Part shown: positions 36,501-59,760 of the stretch, in pieces | Layout of the letters: every line of letters starts with the position of its first letter | How positions within the stretch are numbered: the stretch's first letter is position 1 | Source of the DNA: Certhia americana | Lineage: Eukaryota > Chordata > Aves > Passeriformes > Certhiidae | Length of the DNA: 64,000 nucleotides | Direction: 5' to 3' | Assembly (NCBI GenBank): GCA_018697195.1 | Contig: CM031864.1 | Coordinates: forward strand, 16,734,371 to 16,798,370 | Made by a program: the position numbers and the translations under genes | Notes under the pieces: generated by a model | Database searches by the model: none | Seen by the model: the letters and a program-made list of their open reading frames with translations, nothing else | Told to the model about the DNA's origin: nothing

Positions 36501-39500
36501 GCTGGCAAGGAGGCAGAGCCAGCTGCTGTGAGCAGTGCCCTGCTGCCTCTGCCTGGCTGTGCCACGTCTGGCCCAGCAGGAGCAGGGGGTAAATGATGCC
36601 TTCCAGATACAATTGAGAGCAAAGGGGACTAATGCACACCAGCCAATAAGGCTGGCACAGCTTTTCTCACTAATGCTGAGTAAATCCCCAAAGGCTCTGG
36701 ATGCCACTAAGTAACTGAAAGTTCTAGTGCTTGTCAGAGTCATCCCAATGATCCACATCTGTTGGTTCAACAAAATGGGGCCTAGAAATGTTGTGAGAAT
36801 AGGATTTCCCCACAGAGGCCCATAATTCTCTTTCCAATCTTCTGGGGCAAGAACGAAGGTGACTAAAACCAGGAAATATTCACAGGGGGAGACATATCTC
36901 TGTAATCACAGAAGCTTTGCATAGAGTGTCATTTTTGATGTTGAAACTGCAAAACATTTGCCTTACATTTGCCTTGGTTCTGACTGTATTTTCTACTGTA
37001 ATATACATCAGATATTTCCTCCACTACACTTGCAAAAATAACTAGCTCTAAAGCTTGTCCAGTATGCTTCAGCAGACCAAGCAGTAACACTCACTGCACT
37101 GGACCATGACCATATGTACATGCAGGGCTGTCTTTTTATTTTCCATTCCCATGTTCAGACAGTGTCACAATGTCTTTGATACAAATGATTTCATTGACTT
37201 AATAGTTGATTGTGTACCACAGAAGTTTGCAACAGCCTCGGAGGTCATGTTTAATGACACTGTTTTGCAGAACCCAGCCAGTGCCTTCCACATGCACAGC
37301 TATCCATGTGCTTTCAGCTGTACCATAATCCTCTTCTTGCCCTAGATAGCCCATAGCCTGCTAAGTGGGAGAAGCCTCAGGAGGGAATGTCCACAACCCC
37401 ACTGGGGACAGGGATCTTTCAGGCAGGTCAGTGGGTACTTTTACATCACTTTGTGCCACTGCAGCTGGTAGTTTTAACACATTGTTTTTCACCCTTCTTT
37501 CCCACTCCTAGTGCCCAGATCTCAAGCAGGATCTAAACAGCTGCTACAGAAACAATCCTCATAACCTATCTTGATAGACATCAAGATGTCTACCCACTTT
37601 TTGCAGGGGCCTACATATTCCAAATCTAATGTCTAATCTACTAAATCAGCTCCTTGGGTAGCCTATAGTTGATGGGAAAAATAGGTGATTTAAGTGCTGA
37701 TTTTTCATGTATTTTCTGCATGGAACTCTGTCTAGAACTTGACTGTACTCATTGCGGAGACACAAAAAGGAAATTTCTATAAGGTGGAGATGTCTGCTTA
37801 TAACTGGTTTAGAAATTACCTGGTTAAAACTGTGGTTAGTATTTCATGCAAAAGAGTCTTGAAGAGTCAATTAGACATGCACAAACTAACGAACTGCAAA
37901 AAAAGGCTTTCCCTCCATTAAACGCCTCCCCGTAATCATCAATATTCTTAAAAAGTGTAATGATTTCTTATCAGTGCTTGAATGAACCGTAAAACTACCT
38001 TTTGAAATATTGATATTTCCACGATTTTGAACACAAGAATGTTTTCCCTTCTATATAGAAGCTGACGGACCATTGACTTGCAGTATCTTTTATTGCTGCT
38101 GGAGAACATACTGTATAATGCAAATAGGTGCTCACTTAATAGCCTACATTTTCCCCCTAACAGGTGTACGAGGCTCCTTTGTTTCACATGCTTTAGCTTG
38201 TGATTTAAGGCTTAATCAAGGCATTCTCTGCATGGGGTGTTTTGTATGAATAAGGGTGATAGCTATCTTCATCTTTGAACCTGAAAGCAGAAACATTTCA
38301 CAAATGGCTCATGCTCACATTTCTGAGCATGCTTTATCAACATCAGATCTAAGGGATGATCTTCATCTGGGCAAATCATGCAGCTCAGTTAGTGTCAATG
38401 AGCTGCAGTGATTTACGGAGTAGGGTACCTGGCCCTGCAACACTTGGTATCACAAGGGAAACAACAGCTACAGATGAGAACACTCATAAGTGTGTTATAC
38501 TCAATTGTCTTCTTCTACAATGGATTATAAGCACATTTGATTTTGAAATAACATTTGAAGTTAAGTATCCAGTTAAAGAGAAGTCAGTGGGACATGATTT
38601 TCTTCAGAAAATGCACTTCCAGGATCTCTGAAACTGTAGAATGCCAGGCTAAATGACATTCTGTAGAATTCTGAAGATTCATTCTGTAGAATGCCAGAAT
38701 CCCCACCAACTCGTATCAGTCAGAAAAAAAATATAGAGGTGGCAGAAACTCATTATTTGTCAGACAGATTGATATCTATGAAATATAGTATTTCAATTTT
38801 TGCTTTTCAAAGAGTTCAAGTGTGGTTTATTTAATGCCATGTTATATTCTAGATGAGAAAACAATTTTAACTTGCAAAATGCCAAAAGAAAGCATTAAGT
38901 GATTTGAGCTTTCATTTATTTTCAAAGAAAAATTTACTTTCACTTTGGAAGAAAAGCAGATTATGAGTCCAAGCAGATTATGAACTCTCCAAGTCCTGCA
39001 TATAGCAGATTTCTCCCTCCCCAGCTTGCTCTGTTAATTACACCACATTTTCTCCCTGTGTGTTTTGGGTTGTTTGTTTTAAGGAAGAAAGCATCAGTAA
39101 TATCTCCAATTACTAAAAATCCCTAACAATGGGAGCAAAGAAGACGATGATCTGTGCAAAGAGCCATCCCTCCCTGGTGCCTCACAGTGGCACCCTGTGA
39201 GTGCCCATGCCCTGGCATGGTTTTTTGGCTCCCAGGCTGTGTGTGCCTGCCTCTGTGCCACAGTCCATGGGCTCCTGGAAGGTGCAGCTGCAGCTGTCTG
39301 TGGAGCAACCCTGCAAAATGAGTAACCCAAAGGACTAGATTTAAAGTTACCTTTTCCTTTGTGTTCTGGCACAGTGCTGTACCTCACCCCATGGTATGTC
39401 TCTCAGGGCTGCAGCAGAGTTTCTGCTGTTACCACCTTTACTGAGCTTGCCATAATATTTAAAATGTGCTCAAGGAAAAAGGCTGGTGGATAAGAAACAT

Positions 39501-39850
39501 CTGTGTTTGTTATCCCAGTCTGGACTCAGGAAATCTGCCAGTTGCCTAGAATACTCATTTAATTGTAGACATACCTTTATCTCTAGTCTGCCTTATAACT
39601 ACATGACAGGAAAATGCAAATCCTTCACTATGCTACAATTTAACAGCAGGACTCACTGAAGCCTTACAATATTTATTAGATCTTTTATTTATTGTCAGTT
39701 GCCTCCTTTTAAATATGGCATGGACACACACAGACACCTACATTGTATTTTACTTATATCAGTAGGTGTGGATCATTTTCCAAAACTAGTAAAAAGGATT
39801 TTAAAAGGTGTCTGTCATCTGCAAAGCTTTTTATTATCTGGTGTCAGCCA

Positions 39851-42800
39851 CTGGAAATTATGTACAAACTAAAGCAAATGGAACAAAAGTTAATTATCTA
39901 GTACGGCTATTGTTATTATGTAGAGGAGCCAGCCCCTATTGATTAATGAGTCAGTGCTATGTTTGCTCACAGGAATATTAATATCTTGTGCACAAGAGAA
40001 GTCATTAAAATGAGCAAGGAAGACCTTGACTTTAAACTTAAAGTGCACATTGCTCTACTTATGTGACTCATTTTGTCAGGTATAGCATCATAGTTATAAA
40101 TTATTGAAACATGTGGTTATTGTAAAGATAGTTCATGTAGCCTGTTTGAAATTAAACAAGTCAATACTCTTTTCCCATAATGTTCTTCACTGTTACAATT
40201 AGGAGACCTCAGCTGGACAAAAGAAGATTTAGGAGATAGGATAAAACTCTGGTGTGTGAGCCTTTGCCTCACCTAACCCCTCACAGCATGAGAAATCTGA
40301 ATAATGCTGTGTCCATACTGAGCTGATGCAAAGTGTGTGGTGGGTAAAGAGAAAACTCATCAAGTGACTGCAGAGCATTCCAGATTGGCCAACAATAATT
40401 AGCAAGTAGGTATCAAGGTATATTTCAGAATTCAGATCCAACACATTCTCTCTTCAAATATTCCCAAAGTCACCAAATTATGCACTTAAAAACCTACGTT
40501 ACTATTTTTTAAAAAAATGTCTGTTATGGCATTATGAATATAATAACAGTTTACTGGAAATACAACTGTACCTGCTTTTGCATCATGCTAAGACATCAAG
40601 CTTAAAAAATCGTAATGGGCCTACAAAGTTGAGGTCCATGATTCTTTTACACTAATGCTATGTTACAACACTATGACAGAGCAGAGGGACATTTAGGTGG
40701 GAGCATATTTTATTGTATCTAATTTACATGCTATTATCAAGAGCAAAGCAGTCCTGGTATAAATGAGAATTGGGTGTCATGTACTTTAAAAAGAGAAAAT
40801 ATCAGAAGTGAATATAATTTAATTTTATTAATGTATAAGTAGAACTGGGGAAAAAACAACCTAAAATATTGGAAATCTTAAGCAGTATTTTGGGGATTTT
40901 TGTGGGTATATTATAGGCAGTCCTTGTTTCAGTAAAATGCAGGCATAAGTTTGAATCTACACATTGTATTCCCTTAACTTTAATGAATTACTCATATACT
41001 TCATGGTGAGCATATTTCTTGCCACAAAATTTTGGTCCATCCAGAATTAAACCTCAGCCTTGAAAAAATGGATCTGTGGAACCAAACCTGTATCATCTTT
41101 CCTGTGAACCTGCACCAATTTCAGTGAGCACCAAATCTCTTTCTTTCATCAAAATAACTCATTTCCAGGACCAACTGTTACCTTATTTGGCTTGTTGTGA
41201 CAGCAGAACAAGAGACTAATCTCCAGAAGCAGCTGATCAATAAGATACTGTCCAGAGGATAGGAACAGAAACAGCCAGTGGTCTGGAAAACATAATCTAC
41301 TTGGGAAGATTGAATGAGTGGTGTAATTTAACCCAGAGAAAGTAACTAAAAGGGTGTAACAGACTTCAGCAAATATGCAAAAATTTATGGGAAGAAAGGA
41401 GGAAATACTGTGCTGTGTGTTCAATTCATATAAATAATCTGTTCTCAAGGGTGGATAGATCAAAGTGTAATCCATTTAAACTGTAGCAAGGAAGATGTCA
41501 ATTAAGAATGCTTGGAGGTAGACTGCATGGTGAGGCTGAGGCGATTCATCCTCTGTTTCCTTTTGTGTTCCACTGTTTTAAAGCTTTTTCTTCATGCTGG
41601 TCCTGCAACAGAAGATGAGAATGGGTTGTAGGAGGAATATAGGCTGTCTAGAGAGTTGCAAGGTGGAGGGAATTTGGCCTCTTCATCCACTTCCCTCTCT
41701 ATTCCAGCAACCTCTTTAGCAGGGCCTGAGGCAATGTACAACATTGCTCTTGCTGTGCCACGAGTCTGGATGTGGCTGACCCAGAGAGCCTTGCAGGATA
41801 CAAGAATTCTGAAGGGAGACACATAGGGGAGAGCAGGAATGATTTTTATAACTGGAACCTCAGCCAAATGTCAACAGAATTTTGGGTAAGGCAGCAAAGC
41901 TGCTCCTGGCCAAGAGGATACCTCTCAGTGCAAGAGAATTCCCAGCTGCAAACAGAGGAAAGATGAGAACATCTCAAAGTAAAAGTTACAGAAATCCTCT
42001 GTAATGGAGCCTAAATCCAGAGTATTGTATTCCTTCTGTTCTGGATCATGCCAGCATGGAGAGCTCATCTCGGCTGTGTGAGCAGGTGTGTGTGTACACA
42101 GCACCCATGAGAATCTGCTACTCCTGGGCCCCAGGATATGCATCAGGATGGGCTGGCCTGGCACTGAGTTCACTAAAGGAGACAGCAGTCTCAAGAGACA
42201 AATTCTGCTCTTAATTAATTTGGCCCACCTTACAGATCTCAATTTTCCTAGCATTTCCCTGGCTGTTGATGAGCTACTATCCAAAGAATTGCAAAACAAG
42301 TGTTTCAGTGCCAGTCACAGTGCCATAAAAAATGATAGCTTCTCAGAGGACACCTTTAATGTTCATGTACTATATTACAGATACCGTTTTGGTAATCTAG
42401 TAAATAAATATTTTGGGTTGAATTAAGTCTGGCATTAGCATTTTTTGTCATGGGTGGATTTTTGTTCTCCCTCTGCTAACTTGCAAGGAGTAAAAGAAAT
42501 CAAAACAGATGTAATGATTTCAATTAGACATCTTGTATTTTTGTATTTTTAAAAAAATCTATGAAATTTACACTGAAGTGTTTTAAAATTAATAGATTAC
42601 CTCTGAACCCCAAGGAAATCAAGCTTCTTGTGCCTGCCTGTCATTTACTGGAGTGGTTACTTATCTGTCAATATTTCTTGCTTTTTTTTCAAGTCCCAGG
42701 CCTACTTGATCTTGTCCATTTGGCACTGCTGGAGGAATAACAAGTTTCTTCCCATCATGCACCTTTCTGGGATACATCATGACAGAGAAATCTCAAAGCC

Positions 42801-45800
42801 CAGGTCAATTATAACAGAAGATGTGTAGCACCTCTGCCCCCACAGCGTCTTCTGGGGATCCACTTGGCAAAATGATATAAAACTATTTTCGAAGACTTCC
42901 CATGATCTGGCACTACTTAGAACTAAGTGACTGGCAAAATGTAAGGATATATGCATATGTACCTCAGCTCATCTCCCTCTGTTTGCCAAGGAGCCAACTA
43001 ACATTACGTGTGAGGAGGGGCCTGAGGCTGGCAGAGTCCTCACCAAAAGGTAATTACTTCTTAATTAGAATTCATTGAATAAGAGATAGATACCTTCCAT
43101 ACGTTCTCCCACTGATGATTTTAATATTCCTCTGTCAGGTATTACGAGGCAGTAGCTGACAGTGAGTTACATGAAGTAATCCTGCAGCTGGTAGCAACTT
43201 GCATAAAGTAACCAACTTAACCATTTGTCTTAGGTAAAATATGGTCCCTGTCCTCACCTTTTTCCATGGAGTCTGTCACTGGCGTGTTGATGTAGTGTTT
43301 GTTTACTCTCATTCCTGCAGGAGGAAATATCATAGTTCATGTATCAAATTACTGTAACCGACTGGAGCATTTCTATTTAAAATAATGTATCATGATATAT
43401 TTTCATAGTGCCGTTGATGTATTTTCAGGACTTCTAATTTTTACAAGTATATAATCTGAATATCATTTATCTAAGTGTTCAGTTGTAAAATCTGTGGTAA
43501 TATCCGATCTCATTATAAAAATCAGCACCTTACAATGGACTAGAGTAACTAAATCTGAAGCTGACTGTATATTTGTGATATTTTGATAGAAATAAGAAAG
43601 AATTTCAGGTTTTTTTCTTTTTGCTGCAGGGCCTCTAAACACAATCTGACATGTGATGTATTTTTGAAGTCAAAGTTAATAATTCTCTTTACATAAAAAT
43701 AAATACCCCCTATTGAGTACACGTTCTAAAATTAGAATTGCATATTTCTAAGTAATACACCTAAGGAACGTGATTTATTCTAATGCAATAATGGTATAGA
43801 TTTACAAAGCTTGAGTGATACAATGTTTCTCGTTATGGTTGTAAAATATTTGTTGCCACTGTGGGATTTTCTAGATCATTATTTTAAAAAAGGAAAAACC
43901 TACTTTGACAGATGAACTGGGGCCATTCTGAGCAAATCACAGATACTTCATATAACAAGGCCTCCAAAGAGGGGAGCACAGACTTATTACTATGGCAACC
44001 CAGATCAAAACACTATTTTAGTGGAGAGTTTCCAGTTTTACAATGCAATGATGATTGTTTATAGTACTATTGAAACCAGATTCTGCAAAGGTTCAAGAAA
44101 TGAACTGACAAGAGGAAAATCATTATAGATAAACTGGGGATACGTGAATGACATATTGTGGAATCTGCTATTATTTGATCAAGTGATGAAATTGTGGCAC
44201 AAACATAGATAAATAATGGTAGATGATACAGTCTGATGGACCCTATTTTGTTGGTTGTGTTTTGTTGTGTATCTGGAAGATAATTATTGGTTTAATGCTG
44301 CAAAACACAAAAGAAGATTTAATAATAGAAATTACTGAACTTTGGAAAAAACCTATTCATTCTATTAATTCTCACTAATAATTTATAACATTTAGATTTA
44401 AAAATACTTTGATTCCCAAATCATTGAGTAACACCTACATAATAACAAATATCACCTACACCTGGTGGTGGGGTGCTTTTTTCTGAAAGTCCATCAGATG
44501 GCACATGGACTGAATAATGCATGCTTAATCCTAGATGAGCTAATTAATGCTTAAGGACTGTTAGTCCTAGCAGTGAACCTCTTCAAACTTGTCTCATATC
44601 TGCAGCAGCAAAACAAGTTGATTTTTTTCCCTTGTGGCAGTAGCCTAGGAGCAGCTCTGGGCACCCTCCAGCTGGTTTCTGCCTTGTGTCTACTAGCTCA
44701 GAGAAGTAAGTTGTTTGTTAACCTCCTTCCATGCTGTAATGGTGCTGGTTTCAATATAAGAGCCACGGGAGTCTAAGGACAGTGATCTGTTTTCTGCTTA
44801 AGGTTATTTCTCAACACAAGAGCCATGGAGAGCTCACTTGTCTGGCTTCTTTCCAAGTTCATGCCACCCTTCTCTTCAAGATCTTCAGCAAATCATGACT
44901 ACCCTCACCAAACTTCTTGCTAGCCCCACTTCTCAACTTCATCACATTCATGCTCAAAATCTTGAGTTCACCTGTCCATGTAACTTGGCAGCGTGGTTAA
45001 AGTCTCCTCCCACACAGCATGAACAGAGAAAGCTCCAAGTGACTTCTTTAGGGGCTATAGAAGCAGCTCCTGCGCAGGCAGAGAAATTCACAGCCTGAGA
45101 AATAAAGCTGGAAAGAAGAAAGTTGAATGAAGACTGATCATAGCAAATTTTCTATACCTGTAATAGTCTGATCATTCCTGAGCACACCTCTTGCACAGGT
45201 GCTTCCCTCTGCAGGATAAAACTTGCTTCCTGCTCTGATGTTTCTCTCTGTGGCACTGAGGGGACAGCTTGAGAACAGCAAGGCCCCAGGACCTCCCTGT
45301 GCTTTTACCTCTCCATCCCCAGAGTTGTTTTCTTATGGGATCCTCAAGGTGAAAGTGTCTGTGAGCTCAGGGCAGTTTTGTTCCCTGAAAGAAATAAGAG
45401 ATTTACTTACAGAAGCCCTTAATCGTTGGAGTGAAAATACAAAGTGGATGAAATGTTTTCAGAAGGATGATTTACTGTGTAGTTTGTGTATGATTGTGGA
45501 TGGAGAGGCTTTAGCTCTTCATGGAAGTTTGAGGCAAAATTTTGCCTTAAGTTTGGTATTTCAGATGATGCAGGGAAAGCATTTTCTGGTGTAGTCATAC
45601 TTGGACCAGAATACAAAACACATCCTTTAGTAAACTGTGAAGCTTTAAGTTCTTCAAATGACACTTACCCAGCAAATAATTTTGAACTTGAGAGCATTAG
45701 AGAGGTCATATTTTTACACGCCTGATCTGCTGCTGAACAATCTTTTCTAGCCATTAAGAACACCCAGCCTGTTTTCAACACCAGATACTATGCCTCATCC

Positions 45801-48320
45801 CTGAATTATATTTTCCTGAGTTTATGATGACCCTTTCAAGGAAAATTAAGCCACTTCATTAACATTTGAGACCAGTGCACCCTTCAAAAATTTAATCTAG
45901 TAGAGCAGTTGATGATATTTATTGCCCTTCCCTAATGCACTTGTATTTCCTCTGCCCTGCAAGGACTATTCAGACATCATGATACAGGTATCAGGAGTGT
46001 CTCAGCTCCTAAGAGATGCCACTGGTTCCACCCATGGAGCAATTATAATCTAACAGAGTTCTCAGAATACAGATTGAATCACCACATAAGTATAAGGAAG
46101 CAGTGAGCGCTTTCCACTGACTCCAGAATGTTCATACACTCTAACCTTTTCCATCTAGCCTCACAAACATCTGTCTTCAGCCAAGAAACAGCAACAAGGA
46201 TGTCAACAGCTGTTCTGTTCAGCCAAGTACAGTGCTGATGTTAAAGTTTTCCTAGATCACTGATGTCCTACATTATTAATCAAAGGCCTCAGAAATAATT
46301 CTGCTGACAGGCTACTTAGGAAATATGTCTCCTGACTTCCAAGTATGGTCGGTTCCCTGTCATATAGAATGGGGCATGGGTGAAGGCTGCAGGGCTGAGA
46401 TTCAGCTGGTGAGAACTGTGTTAGTCACTTGGAGGTCTTAAGAAGCACCCAACAGAAATGGCTGAGGTAACCACAGACTTCTCATTTTCCCTTGTATTTT
46501 TTTGGAACAGTTATATTTATTCTGGAATGTCTCCGTTAATGCAAATCTCCAGGATTCATGTAACAATAATGGCAAAGAACATTTCTTGCCTTTATTTGTC
46601 CTTGCTTCCCAATACTCACTTCTCTTTATCCAGCTTACCTGGTTGCCCTGTATGGTGAATGTCCTCTGTGGCCAGTGGTAGACAACATCTGAAGAATATA
46701 ATCACTTGTTTCCTCAATATTTTTGATTGTGCTTCCAACACCATTCTACAGAGGACACCAGAGAGATGGTTTCTCTCTTCCTGGGAGATTTCATGGTGAC
46801 TGAGATAACCAAGACAGTAAAGACAAAAATCTTCTCATTCAATAAAGTGGTGTACTCTAACACAGACTCTTTTCTTACCTTAGGCCCTATTCAATCGGAC
46901 ACTTACATTCTCTTGGACTTCAAGCTCTCTATCAGGTCTGAGGCCTCTGGTGGGTGTGGGATGGTGAAAATAACCTGAGACTGAATTTTTTGAAACTTGT
47001 TTAAAGAATCTGAGAATATGAAATGAGCACATAATTTTGATTTTAAATAGAAACAAACTTCAAGGGAAAAAAAGCCAACAAAAATATCTAACACCCTATT
47101 GATGACCATTGCATGGGACCTCTCATAGACTGGGCAAAGCAGCAATAAGAAAATTTTGAGTATGAAAGTAAGTCCGTGAGAGAGAAACAGAACAACCTGC
47201 TGGCTCAGAAATTTCTCTGTTCTCCTCTTGGTCATTTTCTTCAGCTCAAGCTCTCAACAACAACTTCCGTCAGTCAGAATATCTTTAGCATTTTCTCTCC
47301 AGTTCACAAAGTAAGACCTTTGTTAAACAGCAGCTTCTTGATACAAAATGTCTCATAAATTTGAAATGCAAAATGGCTCCTATATTTCAGAGACCTGACA
47401 AGTGAAGATGCCTCTGTGAGGCACAGCAGTGGCTCTGGGGAAGATTGTATCCAAGGAAGTGCAGCACATAGCCAGACTTGGATGGGTTTCTGCTCTCCAT
47501 CACTCACATATATGTTAAGAAATAATTCCATAACCTGATCATCTCCATGCTTAGAAGTCAGCACAGCTTTTTTCCTAACCAGATCTCCTGCCATAGGATA
47601 AATCCCCTCCGTCTATCTCATCTATCAGCTTTGTGTAAGTGCTCCATCCAGTTCTCTGTACTGTTTTTATCAACAAGCACTGTCAGGTTAAACAGTGGAT
47701 GACTTACCTCCCCAAGCGATCTGAAGAATTTAGTGCCACAGAAACATGTTTAATGCTGGATAACCATCCACCTTTCCCAAGTGAATTTTTAATGGCTGGG
47801 GCTGCCTTGCATAGTGTGCCGAGCAGAAGGAGCTGTGATTAAGCCCCACACTCCGTGATTTCCATCCAGAATTTTCCACTCAGCGGTAACAAAATCTTAT
47901 GTAGTTTTCACTAAACTCTCCTCCAATTTCCCACTGGCTTTTAGTATGTGCAGATAATTCAGAATAAAGCCCCTTGTCACAGTAATATGTATTCTAGCGT
48001 AGCACGGAGGAGCTGTTTCACCATGTAAAAGCCATATTGCCAAGCTGTATTATGCTTTACCTGTCACCATGCCAGGAAACATTTAACAAGGAAGGAAAAC
48101 AAGGGGAGTGCATGTGTTGCCAGCTATTCAATATAGGCCATTTACTGTTAAACTGTGGAAAGGTGCTGGAGTTTAAATGCACACTGGTTTTCTTCTGATA
48201 CTGGCAGCAAAAAGCTGAAAGGTTTTGCACTGTTGACCCACAATTCAGTGCTGCTAATTTGGACTTGGATGTCTCACTAGGTCTTTATGGTTCACTGGTC
48301 TTTTCTGAGCCTCAAGGGTG
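39851..48320. other. Noncoding, no gene recognised
   Basis: Unique AT-rich DNA. The frames at 45223-45594 (123 codons) and 45486-45725 (79 codons) overlap in two frames and match nothing I know. A faint resemblance of the sequence after 45700 to the end of hAT transposases was not convincing. Two stretches, about 39860-40100 and 47790-48260, have few homopolymers and mixed motifs and could be conserved noncoding DNA, but I found no specific motif support for them. Confidence 0.55.
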
Positions 48321-48365
48321 TGTTTGTTGTTTGTTTGTTTGTTTGTTTGTTTGATTGATTGTTTT
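48321..48365. repeat. (TTTG)n microsatellite
   Basis: About eleven TTTG or similar units ending in GATTGATTG. A simple repeat, likely polymorphic in length. Confidence 0.95.
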
Positions 48366-49779
48366 TAAAAGTTTATTCTTCAGAAAGTGATCGTTTGGCC
48401 AAGCAACCACCTTCTGTTTCCATGAGAAAGGGTGGCTAAGACTGCTAGAGCCCACTGACTGCAGGGACAAGAACAGAACCTAGGACAGCCTCCTAGGTAC
48501 AAGCATCTTGCCATTGCAATGCCTTCATCACCCTGGCAGTCCAAAGTCCTGTGAGGCTCCTACTGCTGCTCCCTGTGCAAGAAGCAACCCCTTTGAACAG
48601 TGCTAACACTCACCAGCACAGGAAGCTGGAAAATAAGGGGTATCCTAACTCTTGCCTTTTGGGGAAGCTGAAGTGTCACCCTTCAGTTCTGCTTCTTGCT
48701 GCAGGTACTGTCTGTGCCATTCACGTGAAGCACCAGTTTGGTGACAGCCATGGAGCTGGGACTGTAGGACATGTCCTCCCTTTAGGTAAGTGGGAAAAAC
48801 AGCAGCTGTAATGTGCATAATCCCAGCACGTGCTAAATCAAACTTTGTCTTCCGTTCTAGGAAATGGGGTGGTTTTGGCAGAAAAAATCAGATATGCCTT
48901 CAGTGCAGCCCTGGTCTGGCCAGCCTGGGGTTTGGAGAAGGGCAGAGGTCTGCCTGCAAGTTACGGCAGCAGAAGAGGGGACAAGCTCAGAGGTCAGCAC
49001 TCAGCAAGAACTGGCACAAAGCACCACCCAATGAATCTTAGTAAGTAGCTGTGTAGTTAAGCTCTGACATTATGGGTATTTGTATGATTCAATACTTTTA
49101 TTGTTTTAATTGTTCAATTTCTATATGGTTGCTTTGGGCTGTTGTTGGAGCACTAGCATGTAGTTCCAGTGGGCCTTTGGAGTAAAAATTCAGATCATGG
49201 ATGCAGAGTAGTGGAAGAGTAGCTCATGGAGAGGGACAGGCTTTGTCCTGAAGCATGGAGCTGTGTGCCTCACTTCAAAATGTCTGGTTTAAGCACTGCA
49301 CTGAAACCCAGAGAGACCAATGAGTGTTGCAGAAAATGAGGTTGATGAGTGTTTTGCAACGACCTTGTTATAATGTGATCTACTGCGATCAGGTGTGTTA
49401 TTCTGTCACTTGAGCACGTGTCACTGTAATACAGTTTGAATCCAAGGCACAAGGGGATTGAGGCGCCCTCCATTTACAGTTGTTTCCATGTAGGAACCTT
49501 GAGCTACAGGGAGGAAAAACTGAGCTAGGCAAGATATTATACTCTGAGCAGGACCCCGTGAGGACCTTGTAGTGCTTAAAATGTGGGAGAACATTGCAAG
49601 TGTGGCTACACAGCAACCCTGGGCCTCTCTACAGAGGCTTCACTGGGGGCTGGGGGAGAGCAAGGCTGCCCTGAGCCACACGAGCTGTGAGAGAAGATGG
49701 TGAGGCTGGTGTTGATGGCTGAACATGGGCTTTTCCTTCCCCTGCTGCCCTGTAAGGACAGCGAAAGCCACAGAACTGA
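48366..49779. other. Noncoding, no gene recognised
   Basis: Less AT-rich than average, with frames under 90 codons on both strands. Splice-like signals (CTTGCTGCAG followed by GT near 48692-48704, and TTAGGTAAGT near 48783-48792) occur, but no coherent exon follows. A spliced noncoding transcript cannot be excluded. Confidence 0.5.
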
Positions 49780-50035
49780 CTGATCCTCCCATTCTCCAAG
49801 TGCATTAAAAAGCCTGCTTCAAAGTGGAAACAAAAGGCCTAATTAGATGCAATCGGCAGCTCCTTGTCTCCTTCCTCTCCCCAAATGGTGCTGCCTCACT
49901 GACCCTGAGAGTCATTTTATTAGTCCCCTCTTGACCGGCCTGTAAGTCTCCCCACCTGGTGCTCCAGTGCTAATTGGTACAATTAGCCTCTCCCTCCCTG
50001 GGCTAATTGCTAAAGCCTGTCTCCATTCTCAGGGG
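49780..50035. promoter_or_regulatory. Candidate homeodomain-rich regulatory element
   Basis: Within about 170 bases there are four homeodomain-core sites: TAATTAG (49840-49846), CTAATTG (49970-49976), CAATTAG (49980-49986) and CTAATTG (50003-50009). The middle two form an inverted repeat with 7-base arms and a 3-base spacer (GTA), the arrangement bound by paired homeodomain dimers. The surrounding sequence lacks homopolymers and repeats and has no long open frame. These are direct observations; enhancer function is inference. Confidence 0.35.
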
Positions 50036-59439
<9,404 letters not shown>

Positions 59440-59760
59440 TGATGCTCTGGTGGTGCTTAAATCTCAACAGCTAAATATATTGAGGAATGTTCGGTGGCCC
59501 TGGCTTAATTAAACATGTATGTGTATTTTCAAATGCAATCTTTTTCTGCTTGTTAGGTTTTTGACAAACCTCCAAACAGGTCCAGGTGGAACAAAGCATG
59601 TAAACAAGCTTGTGAATGCAAGCTTGAAACACTCAAATTAGCACCTTCTTACAATTAATATGCAAACCCTGGGATCTCTGTTATTGATAATGCCATTTAA
59701 TATTATTTGCAGCTGAGCTTTATATTCTAGCCTTTTAATTTTTCTAAGCTGTGTCCACTT
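59440..59760. promoter_or_regulatory. Candidate conserved noncoding element
   Basis: AT-rich but complex sequence without simple repeats. It contains a forkhead-like GTAAACA (59600-59606) and two copies of the palindrome CAAGCTTG (59605-59612 and 59619-59626) spaced by 14 bases, the first overlapping the forkhead site. An ATGCAAA lies near 59659 and a TTAATTAA near 59505. There are no long frames. Motif clustering and texture suggest a regulatory element, but this is unproven. Confidence 0.3.

Larger units (their letters stand above)
29800..39850. other. Noncoding, no gene recognised
   Basis: Unique DNA with frames up to 148 codons, the largest on the minus strand at 36327-36773. That frame lies in a locally GC-richer patch with three overlapping open frames and no recognisable domain. 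Simple repeats include a TATATG-rich patch at 30815-30863, T20 at 31497-31516 and A18 at 33509-33526. A short family of CTGTAGAATGCCAG copies lies at 38634-38697. No transposon was identified. Confidence 0.6.

Noticed and set aside
36327..36773. 148-codon minus-strand frame
   Set aside because: Two further minus frames overlap it in a locally GC-richer patch, and none has a recognisable motif.
39935..39950. 16-base word shared with 63696-63711 as a possible dispersed repeat
   Set aside because: The flanks differ completely, so a chance match in AT-rich DNA is the simpler reading.
45486..45790. Possible second hAT remnant (sequence resembling the C-terminal AERSFSALK block)
   Set aside because: Only a short AEQSF-like match is present; no flanking transposase blocks follow in any frame.
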